Part shown: positions 10,153-19,534 of the stretch, piece by piece
Numbering within the stretch: position 1 is the stretch's first letter
Layout: each line of letters opens with the position of its first letter
NCBI GenBank assembly: GCA_030220185.1
Contig: JASPKZ010007297.1
Coordinates: forward strand, 744,001 to 808,000
Origin: Diploptera punctata
Taxonomy: Eukaryota > Arthropoda > Insecta > Blattodea > Blaberidae
Reading direction: 5' to 3'
DNA: 64,000 nucleotides
Notes under the pieces: model-generated
Databases searched by the model: none
What the model was told of the DNA's origin: nothing
The model's input: only the letters and a program-made list of their open reading frames with translations
Made by a program: the position numbers and the translations under genes

Positions 10153-10154
10153 TT

Positions 10155-10570
10155 ACATAGAACGTTGACAGGAAAATCGAAAAACAAAACTCAAATGAAG
10201 TTCTGTACGATGACAGCAATACCAGTTTTACTATATGGTTCAGAAACTTGGTCCATGACATTAACAAATTGCAGGCTACAGAAATGAGGTTCTTGAGATC
10301 AGTTAAGTGTTGTCCTAGGTTAGATAAATTTAAAAATGAGGATAGGCCTATAAGAAAATAATTAAATGTAATATCATTAGAGGAAAGGATTCATCGTTAT
10401 AGAGATCAATGGGTTTGAACACCTAAAAGGAATGATCTACAGTCGTATTCCTAGAAGAATTATTGATTATAAACCTGAAGGAAGAAGATGTTTGGGAAGA
10501 CCACGGAAACGTTGGTTGGAGAATATGAGAAGTCAGAACAGTTTGCTAATCCCTGATTGAAGAAGAAGAA
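10155..10570 (+). mobile_element. RTE-like LINE family E, 3' end
   Basis: The plus frame reads RTLTGKSKNKTQMKFCTMTA and continues IPVLLYGSETWSMTLTN. After a frameshift it gives EMRFLRSVK and later a PEGRRCLGRPRKRW tail with a GAAGAAGAA end. The YGSE motif and GRPRKRW tail match the copies at 21204-21710 and 4918-6215. Confidence 0.75.
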
Positions 10571-10572
10571 AT

Positions 10573-10573
10573 C

Positions 10574-10616
<43 letters not shown>

Positions 10617-10667
10617 GTGTGTGTTTTTGGAGTATATATATATATATATTATATATACTCCAAAAAC
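10573..10667. repeat. (TA)n and perfect 18-bp palindrome
   Basis: A (TA)n run (10573-10612) precedes an inverted repeat. The left arm 10623-10640 begins GTTTTTGGAG and the right arm 10650-10667 ends CTCCAAAAAC. The arms match perfectly around a 9-base AT loop. Confidence 0.9.
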
Positions 10668-10719
10668 AAAAAAAAAAGTAGCTTTCCGAAAGTATGAAAT
10701 ACTAGGAATAAAAATGTCA

Positions 10720-10745
10720 TCTATATATACATAAAATGAGTGTGA

Positions 10746-10776
<31 letters not shown>

Positions 10777-11000
10777 CTTTATGGGCTCAAAAACTCCTGA
10801 ACCGATTTTAATGTTTTTTAACTTCATTATTTAGAGAATTTTCCGGGACAATTAACGTATGCAATATATTACCCTACGTACTATAAGATCGGTGATAAAA
10901 AAGTGCACTAAGATAGTAGCTTTTTGGAATCTTAAATGACCTACGCTGCCTAAACCACAGCAAATATTCCAAACTGATCTACACAGAATTGAATATCTAA
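10720..11000 (+). mobile_element. Helitron-like element, 5' end
   Basis: It starts TCTATATATACATAAAATGAG, followed by a (GTCT)n run at 10750-10784 and CTCCTGAACCGATTTTAATG. Downstream the block TTAAATGACCTACGCTGCCT matches family F. The 3' part is missing and the sequence passes into a LINE fragment. Confidence 0.55.
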
Positions 11001-11002
11001 CT

Positions 11003-11470
11003 ATATCACTGGCTCTATCGAACCCGTAGGTTCATAGCCGCGAGCGCATAACCTCTCCATAGATCATTATTCTGAGCTAAAGTTTTCCAATCATCCCCTG
11101 TATAATTTACTTGCCTCAAATAATTGTTAATGCTATTCTCGCATCTCATTCTTGGTCTACCAAATGGGCGTTTTCCCTCTGGTTTTCCTACAAGAAGCTT
11201 TCATGTCCGCCTTCAATTTCCCATTCGTGCCACATGTCTTGTCTATCACAGTCTACGAGACTTAACTGTTCATATTACATCTTGTTTTCGTGTAAAGACC
11301 ATTAAGCTCACTGTTGAGTAGTTTTCTTCATTCACCTGTCTGTTCATCTCTCTTTGGTCTAAAAATTTTCCTAAGAACTTCATTCTCAAATGCTGGTAAT
11401 ATTTCCTTCTTCCTTAAAGTAAGAGTCAATGTTTCGCACCCATATAATATAACTGGGTGCATTAATTTAA
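11003..11470 (-). mobile_element. RTE-like LINE family A, 3' end
   Basis: The minus strand matches the family A tail. From the 3' end it has CACTGGCTCTATCGAACC (termination region), AATGGGCGTTTTCCCTCTGG (encoding PEGKRP), TCGTGCCACATG (HVAR) and CATCTCTCTTTGGTC (PKRD). It extends upstream past a poly-R region into CATATAATATAACTGG, equivalent to the LYG segment. It has multiple stops. Confidence 0.7.
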
Positions 11471-11623
11471 TATACTCTTGGAATCTGAAATCATATCCAC
11501 ACTTTCATTCCAAATTATGTTTGATCTGCCTGAAACTATTCTATCTCAATCCTAATACCCTGATATAATTCTCTGATTTTTTAGCATTCATTTTAAGATC
11601 ATTTTTCTCCTCTCTCACATATT

Positions 11624-12060
11624 CCCTCTTTTTAGTCATTAATAACCTTGTGCTTTCTCGACTGATGTTACCCAATTGTCATAAATTTACTTCATTTGGC
11701 TCAGGCAACTAATTCATTTATGCTATTTTTCTATTCTTTACAATAAGATCCGCGTGTTATTTGTCAAAATTGCACTTGTGGATTGAAGCAGCTTAAAAGC
11801 TATAAGAAGAAGCCGTTCTTGCCAGCTATTCTCTGTCACAGATTCCCTCTTTTTCCTCTTTAATAACCTTGTGTTTTCTCGTCTGATATTACCCAAATGT
11901 TCTAAATTTACTTCGTTTGGCTCATGCAACCAATTCATTTGTGCTAGTTTTCTTTTCTTTACAATAACATTTGGATGTTATTTGTCAAAATTGCACTTGT
12001 GGATTGAACCAGCTTAAAAGCTATAGAAAGTAGCAGCACTTGCCGGCTGTTTGCTCTAGA
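11624..12060. repeat. Tandem duplication of a ~221-bp unit
   Basis: Unit 1 starts CCCTCTTTTTAGTC at 11624 and unit 2 starts CCCTCTTTTTCCTC at 11845. Both contain AATAACCTTGTG, TTGGCTCA(G/T)GCAAC, GTTATTTGTCAAAATTGCAC and CAGCTTAAAAGCTAT. Divergence is roughly 15-20% by eye. The class is unknown. Confidence 0.8.
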
Positions 12061-12474
12061 AATGTAGCCTAGAATTGAGATATGATAACGGTTGAATATG
12101 GGTTCATGGTCGACGCCTTGCATAGTAATGCGTCACTTCACATGGTACCCACGTCCTTCCTGAATCCTGCAAATTGTATTCCGATATTGCTTTCTACAAA
12201 AACTTTCATTTGAAAAGAGCAAGTGCGCGCCATATTGCTGTTACCATGAATACAAAAATCTTCTCAAGTGCACCCGCCCTCAATCTTTATTCTTAGTGTC
12301 TTCCATTTTAATATCTCAAGTTTCAATGGCAATCGTCTGTGAAGAAGGGCACAATGTAACTTATAATCAAAAAATTATATGCAATTTTAATTACCTCACA
12401 TTATAAAAATTATAACAATTGAGATGTCCATTTTCAAATGACATCTTGCCCATTCAATATGGTGGAAAATTATA
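12061..12474. other. Unassigned sequence
   Basis: Moderately GC-mixed sequence with no recognisable element. It ends in the TA where the mariner derivative begins. Confidence 0.5.
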
Positions 12475-13319
12475 CAGGGTGTTCGAAAATTCATATTACA
12501 AACTTCTAGAACTAGTAGAAGGGACTGAATATATAATATTTTGAATAGCAACCCATGTCCGGAAACGTACAATATCCGTGCTACAGTCATTATAAGGTAT
12601 CGGATTTACAAGTGTTGTTTTGCAACCGGATAGGCAGTAGGCCTACATGACGTCAGAAGAACACCATATCAAATCAGGTGTGACGTAAGGTACAGAATTA
12701 AATGACGTTTAACTCATTACAGAAGAAAGTCAAATTTAGTTGATAACAATACCAAAGTAACACAAACACTTTCATTGATCACAATAACACTTGTATCAAC
12801 AGTGAAAAAAAAGTCTTCTGCACTGGATGTGTCCCATAAGAAACTGCTCCCTACAACAGAGGCTCGATGTGATGACCACCAATGTCGTTGCACACATTGT
12901 ATCGTCGAATCATGTTCCGGTACACTCGTTCCATCACACTTGATATCCCGTTAATATCTTGTGCAGAAGCCGTAATTCGTACCAGCAGTTCTTCCTCGGT
13001 CTGTACAGGAGTCTCGTACACCATACTCTTCATACGACCTCACAAAAAAATAGTCCAACGGCGTTAAATCCGAAGATCGTGGAGGTCTTTAATAGGACAC
13101 CCCGGACTATCCATTTTTGGTTAAACGTGACGTGCAATCAGGTGATCTGATGTCATGTACTGCCTATCCGGTTACAAAACAACACCGGTAAATTCGACAT
13201 ATTGTAATGGCAGTAGCGTTGATACGGTACATTTGCGGACATGGGTTCCTATTCAATATATTGTCTACTAGTTCCTTTCTACTAGTCCTGAAAGTTTGTA
13301 CGAATTTCCGAACATCCTG
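12475..13319 (-). mobile_element. Mariner-like element with long TIRs, internally deleted
   Basis: The left end TA-CAGGGTGTTCGAAAATTC (TA at 12473-12474) and the right end CGAATTTCCGAACATCCTG (to 13319) are inverted. Similarity continues inwards about 170 bp (to about 12650 and from about 13155), including GACTAGTAGAA, AACCCATGTCCG, TTGTTTTG and CCGGATAGGCAGTA. The interior encodes only the transposase C-terminus on the minus strand. The length (845 bp) is below the roughly 1.3 kb of intact mariners. Confidence 0.85.
12851..13085 (-). pseudogene. Mariner transposase C-terminal remnant
   Basis: The minus strand reads RSSDLTPLDYF around 13085-13050, where the second D matches the third catalytic aspartate of DDD/E mariner transposases. 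A short frame slip follows, then MKSMVYETPVQTEEELLVRI, then ERVYRNMIRRYNVCN and IGGHHIEPLL before the stop. Family members commonly end R-C-x-A-C-I..G-G..F-E. The N-terminal DNA-binding domain and the first two catalytic residues are absent, so it cannot be an active transposase. Confidence 0.8.
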
Positions 13320-13845
13320 AATTGTAGCAGATGATCGGGAGTTTGTCTATAGGTAGTTTACGTCGTAAATAATCAAACATAGATGTATAATATTTCACAA
13401 TCACTTTATTTAATTCTACGAACTATCAGTTAAAGTTCATTAACAATTTACAGTAACAAATATTCTTGTTTTAATGTTTATCTCGTATGCCATTATTTTA
13501 CAGTCTGTGATGAGTACACTCGTTACAGTCCCCTCTCGCTTATCGCTCACTATACCGCTGCCAATTCACAACTGACTAGCTTTCGTCTCCGCCACTGATT
13601 ATACAGAGTAGGAGACGGAAATTTCTCGGTCTATAATAGAGACTGTTCCAATGTGGAACCATCTAGGCATCGATCTTTCCCGAAAGGATAAATAGATGTT
13701 CGTAGAGATATTGGAATCAGAGCCCAGACATTTCGATGGTCTGTGTGGGTTTTTCGGCGACTCTCAAATCAATTCCTACCAATGCGAGACTACTGTTTTC
13801 GCCTTCGTCCATGAAATATAAACGTCATTATTATGACACGTCACA
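13320..13845. other. Unassigned sequence
   Basis: GC content is somewhat higher, with GGAGACGGAAATTTCTC and GTTCCAATGTGGAACC-like local inverted repeats. It could be an old LTR or host intergenic DNA; nothing decides between them. Confidence 0.4.
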
Positions 13846-13985
13846 ACCCAGTGAGCTAGTGGTTATGTTCCTTGCCACTAGTCCCAAGGGTGCTGGTTCA
13901 AATCCGGCCGGGGTCAATAGGTTTTTTAGAATGGATGAGCCAAATATATTGTGGCACGAAACCGTAATTCACAATACTTTTTCGA
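13846..13985 (+). mobile_element. tRNA-derived SINE
   Basis: A tRNA-like head has CAGTGAGCTAGTGGTTATG (A-box side) and GCTGGTTCAAATCCGGCC (B box, paired T-arm). A body with TTTTTTAGAATGGATGAGCC follows. No second copy is present, so the 3' boundary is approximate. Confidence 0.55.
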
Positions 13986-13999
13986 AATTTTCAGGAGTT

Positions 14000-15155
14000 T
14001 GTTTTTGTTGATGAGCAGATATCATGTTTTCTTTATAAATTATTGCTCGACAATACGAATGTCATTAGTAAATACTTAAGGAGATGGACATGTGCATTCA
14101 ATTAGGCATTTGACATAATATGTAAAAATATGTAATTATGTTTAAAATATGTAGTACTGCCCGAAATACGTACAAATATGTAACATAAACATGAAATATA
14201 ATGGTCCTACAGTAGAGTCGGTGTAAAAACCGGGAGGGAATCACACGACGGCTTTTGATCAGCTGACTAGTTGCTTCACTAACAGAGGTTGTCGTTAACA
14301 GACACACGTCACATTTACAGTGTATGTTACAAGTCTACCCTTGTACTACTACCAGGTTCTCACGCTCTTCTTCGAAATAATCCCTAACGTTAAGAATTGT
14401 TTCTGTGGTTTGTGAATTGATAGTCTTCCGACTCCTCCGCGGCAATATGACGCAGATAACACTACAATGTAATAATACTGCACCACACAACACCGTACTT
14501 ACTTGACAACACCACTTTGTTTTTTAAACCACGTGCAGCTTCCCGTCAAAAATCGGATAGGTGTAGCCACGTCGGATATTAGAACGACTGCATTGTATTA
14601 TACCATCAAGTTAACTCCGCACGGGCGGAGAGAAAGAGTTTTAGCGCTAGTGTCACCTAAACACGTATGAAAGATCTTAACACGGTTGTCAAATTAGTCA
14701 TTTAAGCACGGAACGCTCAAGCGGTCGGATCATTTAAAATCACAGTATTTGTGGTCTCTCCGTTACCAGCCTCACAATAAATCACAAGTGGCAGCATGTA
14801 ATGAGAAGGGGCAGCCCATTCCTACACGTGACTCCAATTGTAACAGGGTGGTCAAATTAGTAATTTTGCCAATGACCGCCTAGAAGGACGGACCATTAAA
14901 ATCCATAGTATTTGTCAGCTTTCTAGCTGCCAGACAAATAACAGAGGACAGGAAGTGACAACGCAGTAAGGAAGAGAAAGAAAAAAGACAGCATGTTGGT
15001 TAACATATTTTCCGCCTGCGCACATTACTGTAGTGGAATAGTGGTAGCCTAATTTGTTAACATTTTAAGTTCTCAGACACACGCCGAACAAAAAATGTAA
15101 TTATATAAAATTTTGTAAAATATTAACAACGTAAACATGTAAAGTGTTCCTACTA
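14000..15155. other. Unassigned region with a diverged tandem duplication
   Basis: No coding signal was found. Two similar units of about 165 bp occur at about 14655-14818 and 14819-14990, sharing GTCAAATTAGT, CGGA(T/C)CATT.AAAAT, CA(C)AGTATTTGT and a TAA-CA..AG..(C)AGG end. A TATGTAAAAATATGTAA-rich patch lies at 14115-14185. It may be an old transposon; the class is unknown. Confidence 0.45.
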
Positions 15156-15156
15156 C

Positions 15157-15398
15157 AGGCCCTTGGAGGCCCTTGGGTTAGCAGAAGTTTAAAGCTAAAA
15201 CTTTTTCTAGACAATCGGCACTTGATGTCAGCCGGGTTCAGCCCTGCGTGACGGTCGCTTTACCCCAGAACAAGTATCTGGTACTCACTTATGTTAGAGG
15301 CTGAGTCGACCCCAGGACCATAGTGCCTCCAGAAGGATTGGGTTAGTTAAAAAAATCCTGACCGGCTTGAGGCGGCGCTTTAACCACTAAGCTACGTA
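15157..15398 (-). mobile_element. SINE D with deleted tRNA segment
   Basis: On the minus strand the body matches the full copy at 55173-55468 (GAGGCTGAGTCGACCC reversed, CTAGACAATCGGCACTT, CCCTTGGGTTAG). The tRNA-like head is shortened: AGCTTAGTGGTTAAAGC joins directly to GCCGGTCAGG. Confidence 0.8.
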
Positions 15399-15399
15399 A

Positions 15400-15680
15400 A
15401 CATATCAAATTCAAAAGTAAAATGGTCCGGGAGACCAAAGGAAAAGAGAGAAACAAAGGAACATATGGAGCTGAGATGAAAACTGCACCAGCTGGGCTAG
15501 CGCGCGGAGGATGATTATTGTTATCATGGTGTTGTGAGGAGGAAATCGATGAGTAGCGAGGACAAAGATGACGGTGAGTGATGATGTAGCAAGTTTTACG
15601 TAAAAATCACAACACAACACAGAGCAGAGATAATCACTTGTGTTTGGTGTTCACTACACGTCCACACGTTTTCTACAAAA
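15400..15680. other. Unassigned sequence
   Basis: No element recognised; it leads into the AAT microsatellite block. Confidence 0.5.
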
Positions 15681-15681
15681 C

Positions 15682-15719
<38 letters not shown>

Positions 15720-15730
15720 TAATAATAATG

Positions 15731-15765
<35 letters not shown>

Positions 15766-15868
15766 AATAACAATTATTAAAATCATAATAATAATGAGAA
15801 TAACAATTATTAAAATCATAATAATAATGAGAATAACAATTAATAATAATAATAATAATGAAACAACA

Positions 15869-15902
<34 letters not shown>

Positions 15903-16116
15903 GCAACAATAATAAGAACAATAATAATAGTAATAATCTTCTTCTTCTTCACTTACTGGTTTAGGCATTAGTGGCCGGTTCCGTAATAGTAATAATAAAA
16001 ATGGCAATAATAATGTTAATAATAATAATAATATTAATAAAAATAATGATAATAAAAATCATAATGAAAGAAATAACAAAAATAACAATGTGACTAATAA
16101 TAATCACAAAAATAAC

Positions 16117-16173
<57 letters not shown>

Positions 16174-16175
16174 CA
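15681..16175. repeat. Complex (AAT/AAC/AAG)n microsatellite
   Basis: Long AAT runs include a 32-bp period cluster (AATGAGAATAACAATTATTA repeated at about 15762, 15794 and 15826), then AAT with AAC/AAG variants. A short non-repeat patch (15950-15985) contains CTTCACTTACTGGTTTAGG. Frames on both strands are homopolymeric. Confidence 0.95.
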
Positions 16176-16246
16176 CATGTAAACGTGAGGTCTGCAGCCA
16201 GCTTGTATGCTAAGGGCCTTGTAGGCTTGTCGCACCAATGAGTTAA

Positions 16247-16304
<58 letters not shown>

Positions 16305-16411
16305 CAACAATAATATAAATAACAAAAAAATACTACGGGAACAACAATAATAACAGTAATAATAATACCAATAATAACAAAAACAATAATAGACCTAATA
16401 ACAATAACAAG
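16176..16411. repeat. Unique patch and (AAT/AAC)n microsatellite
   Basis: A unique stretch (16176-16246) is followed by a pure AAT array (16247-16303) and a degenerate AAC/AAT tract that served as the SINE A target. Confidence 0.9.
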
Positions 16412-16726
16412 TCCACCGCTGTGGTCTCGAGGTAGCGTGCTGCCTTGTAACGCAGCGGGACCGAGTTCGATCTCCGGTCGGGGCATTTTTTCTGGGTGAG
16501 GTTTTTATCGGGGTTTTTCCTCACCTGTAAGACAAATGTCAGGAAAACTTTAAGGCCCAAACGGTCCCCGAAATCATATGGCCATCATCATTATCATCAT
16601 CATCCTTCACCGGTGTGGAAAGCAACGGGAAGCTACCACACCTATAATTCCCTAGTACAGATGCATGAAAATGCTATGATTGCAGTGAAAGACCTGCCTT
16701 CGGGCAGAATTACTATGGATGGATGG
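16412..16726 (+). mobile_element. SINE A, full length with perfect duplication
   Basis: It starts TCCACCGCTGTGGTCTCGAG and ends ACTATGGATGGATGG (315 bp). The 12-bp duplication AACAATAACAAG is perfect (16400-16411 and 16727-16738). The B box reads GAGTTCGATCTCCGG. This copy defines both ends of family A best, because it landed in a simple repeat. Confidence 0.9.
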
Positions 16727-16738
16727 AACAATAACAAG

Positions 16739-16919
16739 AACAATAACTGTAATAACAGTAGTAATAATAACGATAATGACAAAAATAATGATAATAATAA
16801 CTCAATTATAATATAATAGTAATAACAAAAGCAACAAGAACAATAATAGTAAGAAGAATGATAACAATAATGCCAATAGTAATAACTTTACTAAAAATAT
16901 TAACAATAATAATATAATA
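16739..16919. repeat. (AAT/AAC)n microsatellite, right half
   Basis: Degenerate AAT, AAC and AAG triplets continue the tract interrupted by SINE A, up to a LINE fragment. Confidence 0.9.
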
Positions 16920-17335
16920 AAACTTGGACAGTAAGTAGAAAACAAGCCAACAAGCTGTTAGCAGTAGAAATGGATTTTTGGAGGTGATGACAAGAATTTT
17001 AAGAAGGGATAAAGTCAGAAACAGCACAATAAGTGAAATTATGCAAGTTGAAAAAAAAAATAGAAAAAATAGAAGAAAAATGTTTCAAATGGTATGGATA
17101 ACTCTAAGAATTGAAGAAAACAGAATATCAAAGAAGATTCTTGATTGGAAAGCTAATGGAAGAAGTGGAAGAGGCAGACCTAGAGAACGTTGGATAGATG
17201 GTGTGAAGAAAAGTATGGAAGCTAGAGATTTGAGGGAAGAAGTTGCTTTAGACAGGAACTTCTGGCGACAAATCACTTTGGGTTGAAGGAGAAACACTGA
17301 ATTGTTGAATATTCCTAATAAAAAATAAAAATGAT
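16920..17335 (+). mobile_element. RTE-like LINE family B, 3' end
   Basis: The frame from 16978 to 17286 is open (102 codons). It reads MTRILRRDKVRNSTISEIMQ, a WYGH-equivalent VWITLRIEENRI, a GRSGRGRPRERWIDGVKKSM tail and DRNFWRQITLG before the stop. The 3' end is GGTTGAAGGAGAAACACTG followed by an AT-rich tail and ATA array. Copies at 21930-22198, 40345-40590 and 44555-44710 (minus) show the same end. Confidence 0.8.
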
Positions 17336-17344
17336 TACAATTAT

Positions 17345-17353
17345 AATAATACC

Positions 17354-17405
<52 letters not shown>
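17345..17405. repeat. (AAT)n microsatellite
   Basis: A near-pure AAT array directly follows the LINE family B 3' end. Confidence 0.95.
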
Positions 17406-17409
<4 letters not shown>

Positions 17410-17592
17410 TAATACCAGTGGCGAGTATTTGTAAGCATTGATCCCCATTCACAGTGGAGCCTCCGACCAGGGAACACTATCTACAGTAGAAGTACTCACC
17501 ACTGAAGATGCCCTCCGCAGTTCAGTTGAGGGAGAAACGTCTGGAAGAAACATCAGCCAAGGATCACGACCACATAGCCCGGAATCTCTTAA
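17410..17592 (+). mobile_element. Possible Penelope-like element 3' end
   Basis: It contains CTGAAGA (17502-17508), a CCCTC/GAGGG stem (17511-17515 and 17528-17532) and then A-GAAAC (17533-17538). This is the order of a hammerhead-like core seen at the 3' side of many Penelope-like elements. It then reads GAAGAAACATCAGCCAAGG. There is no protein evidence at this locus, so the class is inferred. Confidence 0.4.
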
Positions 17593-17873
17593 TATTATGA
17601 TTATTGTTATTGTTATAATAAAATAATAAATTATTATTACTATTATTATTATTATAATTATTATTAATATGACAATACCGCAGAAATTAAGGAAACAATA
17701 ACACTGGTCAACATGATTTTTGTCTCATGAGTAGGCCTACCAATAGTTGTACTTAATGCAGTTTTTTTATCGTGTTTTCAAATATGTATTCGGAATTTCT
17801 CCATCACCCGCAGTTCTTTCTTTTTATTTCAATTTCAATTAATGGATTTAAATAATTATTTTTTTTAATAAAC
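17593..17873. other. ATT repeats and unassigned AT-rich sequence
   Basis: Short ATT/ATA arrays lie at 17595-17670. The rest is unassigned and leads to a pyrimidine/T-rich tract ahead of the next frame. Confidence 0.6.
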
Positions 17874-18068
17874 CAAGATTTCTTCCCGGAAAATATTGGC
17901 GCAGTGAGCGATGAGCATGGGGAACACTTTCATCAGGAGATTTCAGCTATGGAAAAGAGATATCAAGGCAAATGGAATCCTAATATGCTGGCCGATTATT
18001 GTTGGACCATCAAGAGGGATGCTCCACAGGCGAAATATAGCAGAAAATCGTCATTTCTTACTTTCTAG
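17874..18068 (+). pseudogene. Conserved insect repeat-associated ORF, C-terminal 64 residues
   Basis: An uninterrupted frame runs to TAG at 18066-18068. It reads QDFFPENIGAVSDEHGEHFH, then QEISAMEKRYQGKWNPNMLA, then DYCWTIKRDAPQAKYSRKSS and FLTF. From memory, near-identical C-termini (F-P-x-N-x-G-x-V-S-D-E-H-G-E-x-F-H-Q) occur in many uncharacterised insect proteins scattered in repeats. The function is unknown to me. There is no start codon, and a T-rich tract with CAAG just upstream could be a decayed splice acceptor. It may be a retained last exon, a captured gene piece or transposon cargo. Confidence 0.6.
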
Positions 18069-18540
18069 GTGAGTCCGAATGTTCTAATATTGTGTAGTTA
18101 CGAACGTAGAAAATATTAAATGTTTGCGTCTCTCGGAAACCTTACGTGACGGAGAAAAACCGATCACATTTGAATTCAGGAGAAAAAATACTATCAGAAT
18201 CACATATTTTTCTTTCTGAGACAAAAAAAAAGTTTATTTTTTGTTGCTCAGTGTATCGGTCGTAAAAGCCTCCATTCAACCATTCATTAATTTGTTAGCG
18301 TGTTTTGTGATAAGTTGGTTACACTGTCTGAGCAATGACTAATTTATATTTTACATTGTAAATATAGTAATTTTAGATTACCTAAACTTTTCACTTCTTT
18401 TAAGCCCTTTCTCATGTTATTTTAAAATCAACATACAAATTTCTCTCAGATAATTATTCATATACTGCAAAAATGAATACAGTATTTTTCCGTTTTTTAT
18501 CATTTTATGTAGGTGGTACTGTGGTATTGAATCCACAAAC
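18069..18540. other. Unassigned sequence downstream of the 64-residue frame
   Basis: AT-rich, with no canonical AATAAA close to the stop codon and no other element. Confidence 0.5.
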
Positions 18541-18668
18541 ATTCTTCTTCTTCTTCTTCCTTCCAAGTACTAGGCCAAGGCCTGTTACGATCCTATAGAA
18601 AATTTTCCCTCCAGCGTTTCATAGGACGGCCCAGTGATCTTCGTCCTCTTGGTATAACAACATAATAC
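18541..18668 (-). mobile_element. RTE-like LINE 3' tail with (GAA)n
   Basis: On the minus strand it reads IPRGRRSLGRPMKRWRENFL, then a stop and a GAAGAAGAAG tail. The GRP.KRW tail and GAA end match other RTE-like 3' ends here; the nearest is 34806-34935. Confidence 0.65.
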
Positions 18669-18804
18669 TGAATATATAGATGGAATTTGAAGTATTGTTA
18701 CCTTGTGTTGGCTGAAGAGAAGATTCTACGAGCCGGAGGAAAATCTGTAAAAAGAAATATAACCTATTAAAAAAATCCCATTAAAAACGCGAATTACCTT
18801 ATAT

Positions 18805-18976
18805 CATCGTTTCCAAACCTGTGGTTCGCGAACCCCCAGGGATTTGTCAAGTATTTCAAGGGGTTCGCCAAAAATTTTCCGTAATGGCGGGTTTCGAGGT
18901 TACGCTTATTATTGTTTCCTACATTTCTGCAGCATTGAAATAATAATAATAATAATAATTTAATAATAATAATAAT

Positions 18977-19014
<38 letters not shown>

Positions 19015-19509
19015 CGATTTTCCAGAAAAGTGGGAGCCTTAACCTCCTACTACCCCAAGGGTATCCTGAGGCCTGTAGTGGGATCACTTTACTTTACTTT
19101 TATCATTATTATTATTATTATTATCATTATTATTATTAATTATTATTTTTTTTAATTAAATTAACCCTATAATGTCCCTTGTTACATATGTGTAACATGG
19201 GGAATTTATCTCATTATTTCCACAATAAATTAATATTTTACCGCCAATGCCTGATTTACGGTTAGGTAATAACGTTATGCATTTGATTTCGCTACAACTA
19301 GGCCTACACGTTGTGTAACTTTTAAGCCGTAACTAGAGTAACTTTAGGGTTTAACAGTTAAGAGTTAAGTTAATTTAAGGTTATTAAACCTTTTGCTTAG
19401 AATTAAATTTTATATATGTCTACTGTATGTATATTTAAAAGTCAATGGTTCACCCAATTCAGATCGTTGTGGAAGGGGTTCGTGAGTCGAAAAAGGTTGG
19501 GAACCGCTG
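18805..19509. mobile_element. hAT-like MITE, copy 1
   Basis: A perfect 8-bp duplication CCTTATAT (18797-18804 and 19510-19517) flanks inverted ends: CATCGTTTCCAAACC at left and, on the minus strand, CAGCGGTTCCCAACC at right. An 8-bp duplication and this type of terminus are hallmarks of hAT elements. The interior holds an ATT/AAT microsatellite (18940-19145) into which a SINE D tail landed. No transposase is present. The second copy is at 34634-35330. Confidence 0.85.
19015..19100 (+). mobile_element. SINE D, 5'-truncated tail
   Basis: The last ~85 bases of SINE D (AGTGGGAGCCTTAACCTCC to GGGATCACTTTACTTT) lie within the microsatellite core of the hAT-like MITE. Confidence 0.8.
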
Positions 19510-19534
19510 CCTTATATTAATAAACAGGATATTC

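Noticed and set aside
13320..13845. Possible LTR of a retrotransposon
   Set aside because: No TG...CA ends, second copy, primer-binding site or polypurine tract could be shown.
15596..16486. Long open frames on both strands rich in I, N, Y or L
   Set aside because: They are translations of AAT/ATT microsatellites, where the absence of stops is a property of the triplet repeat.
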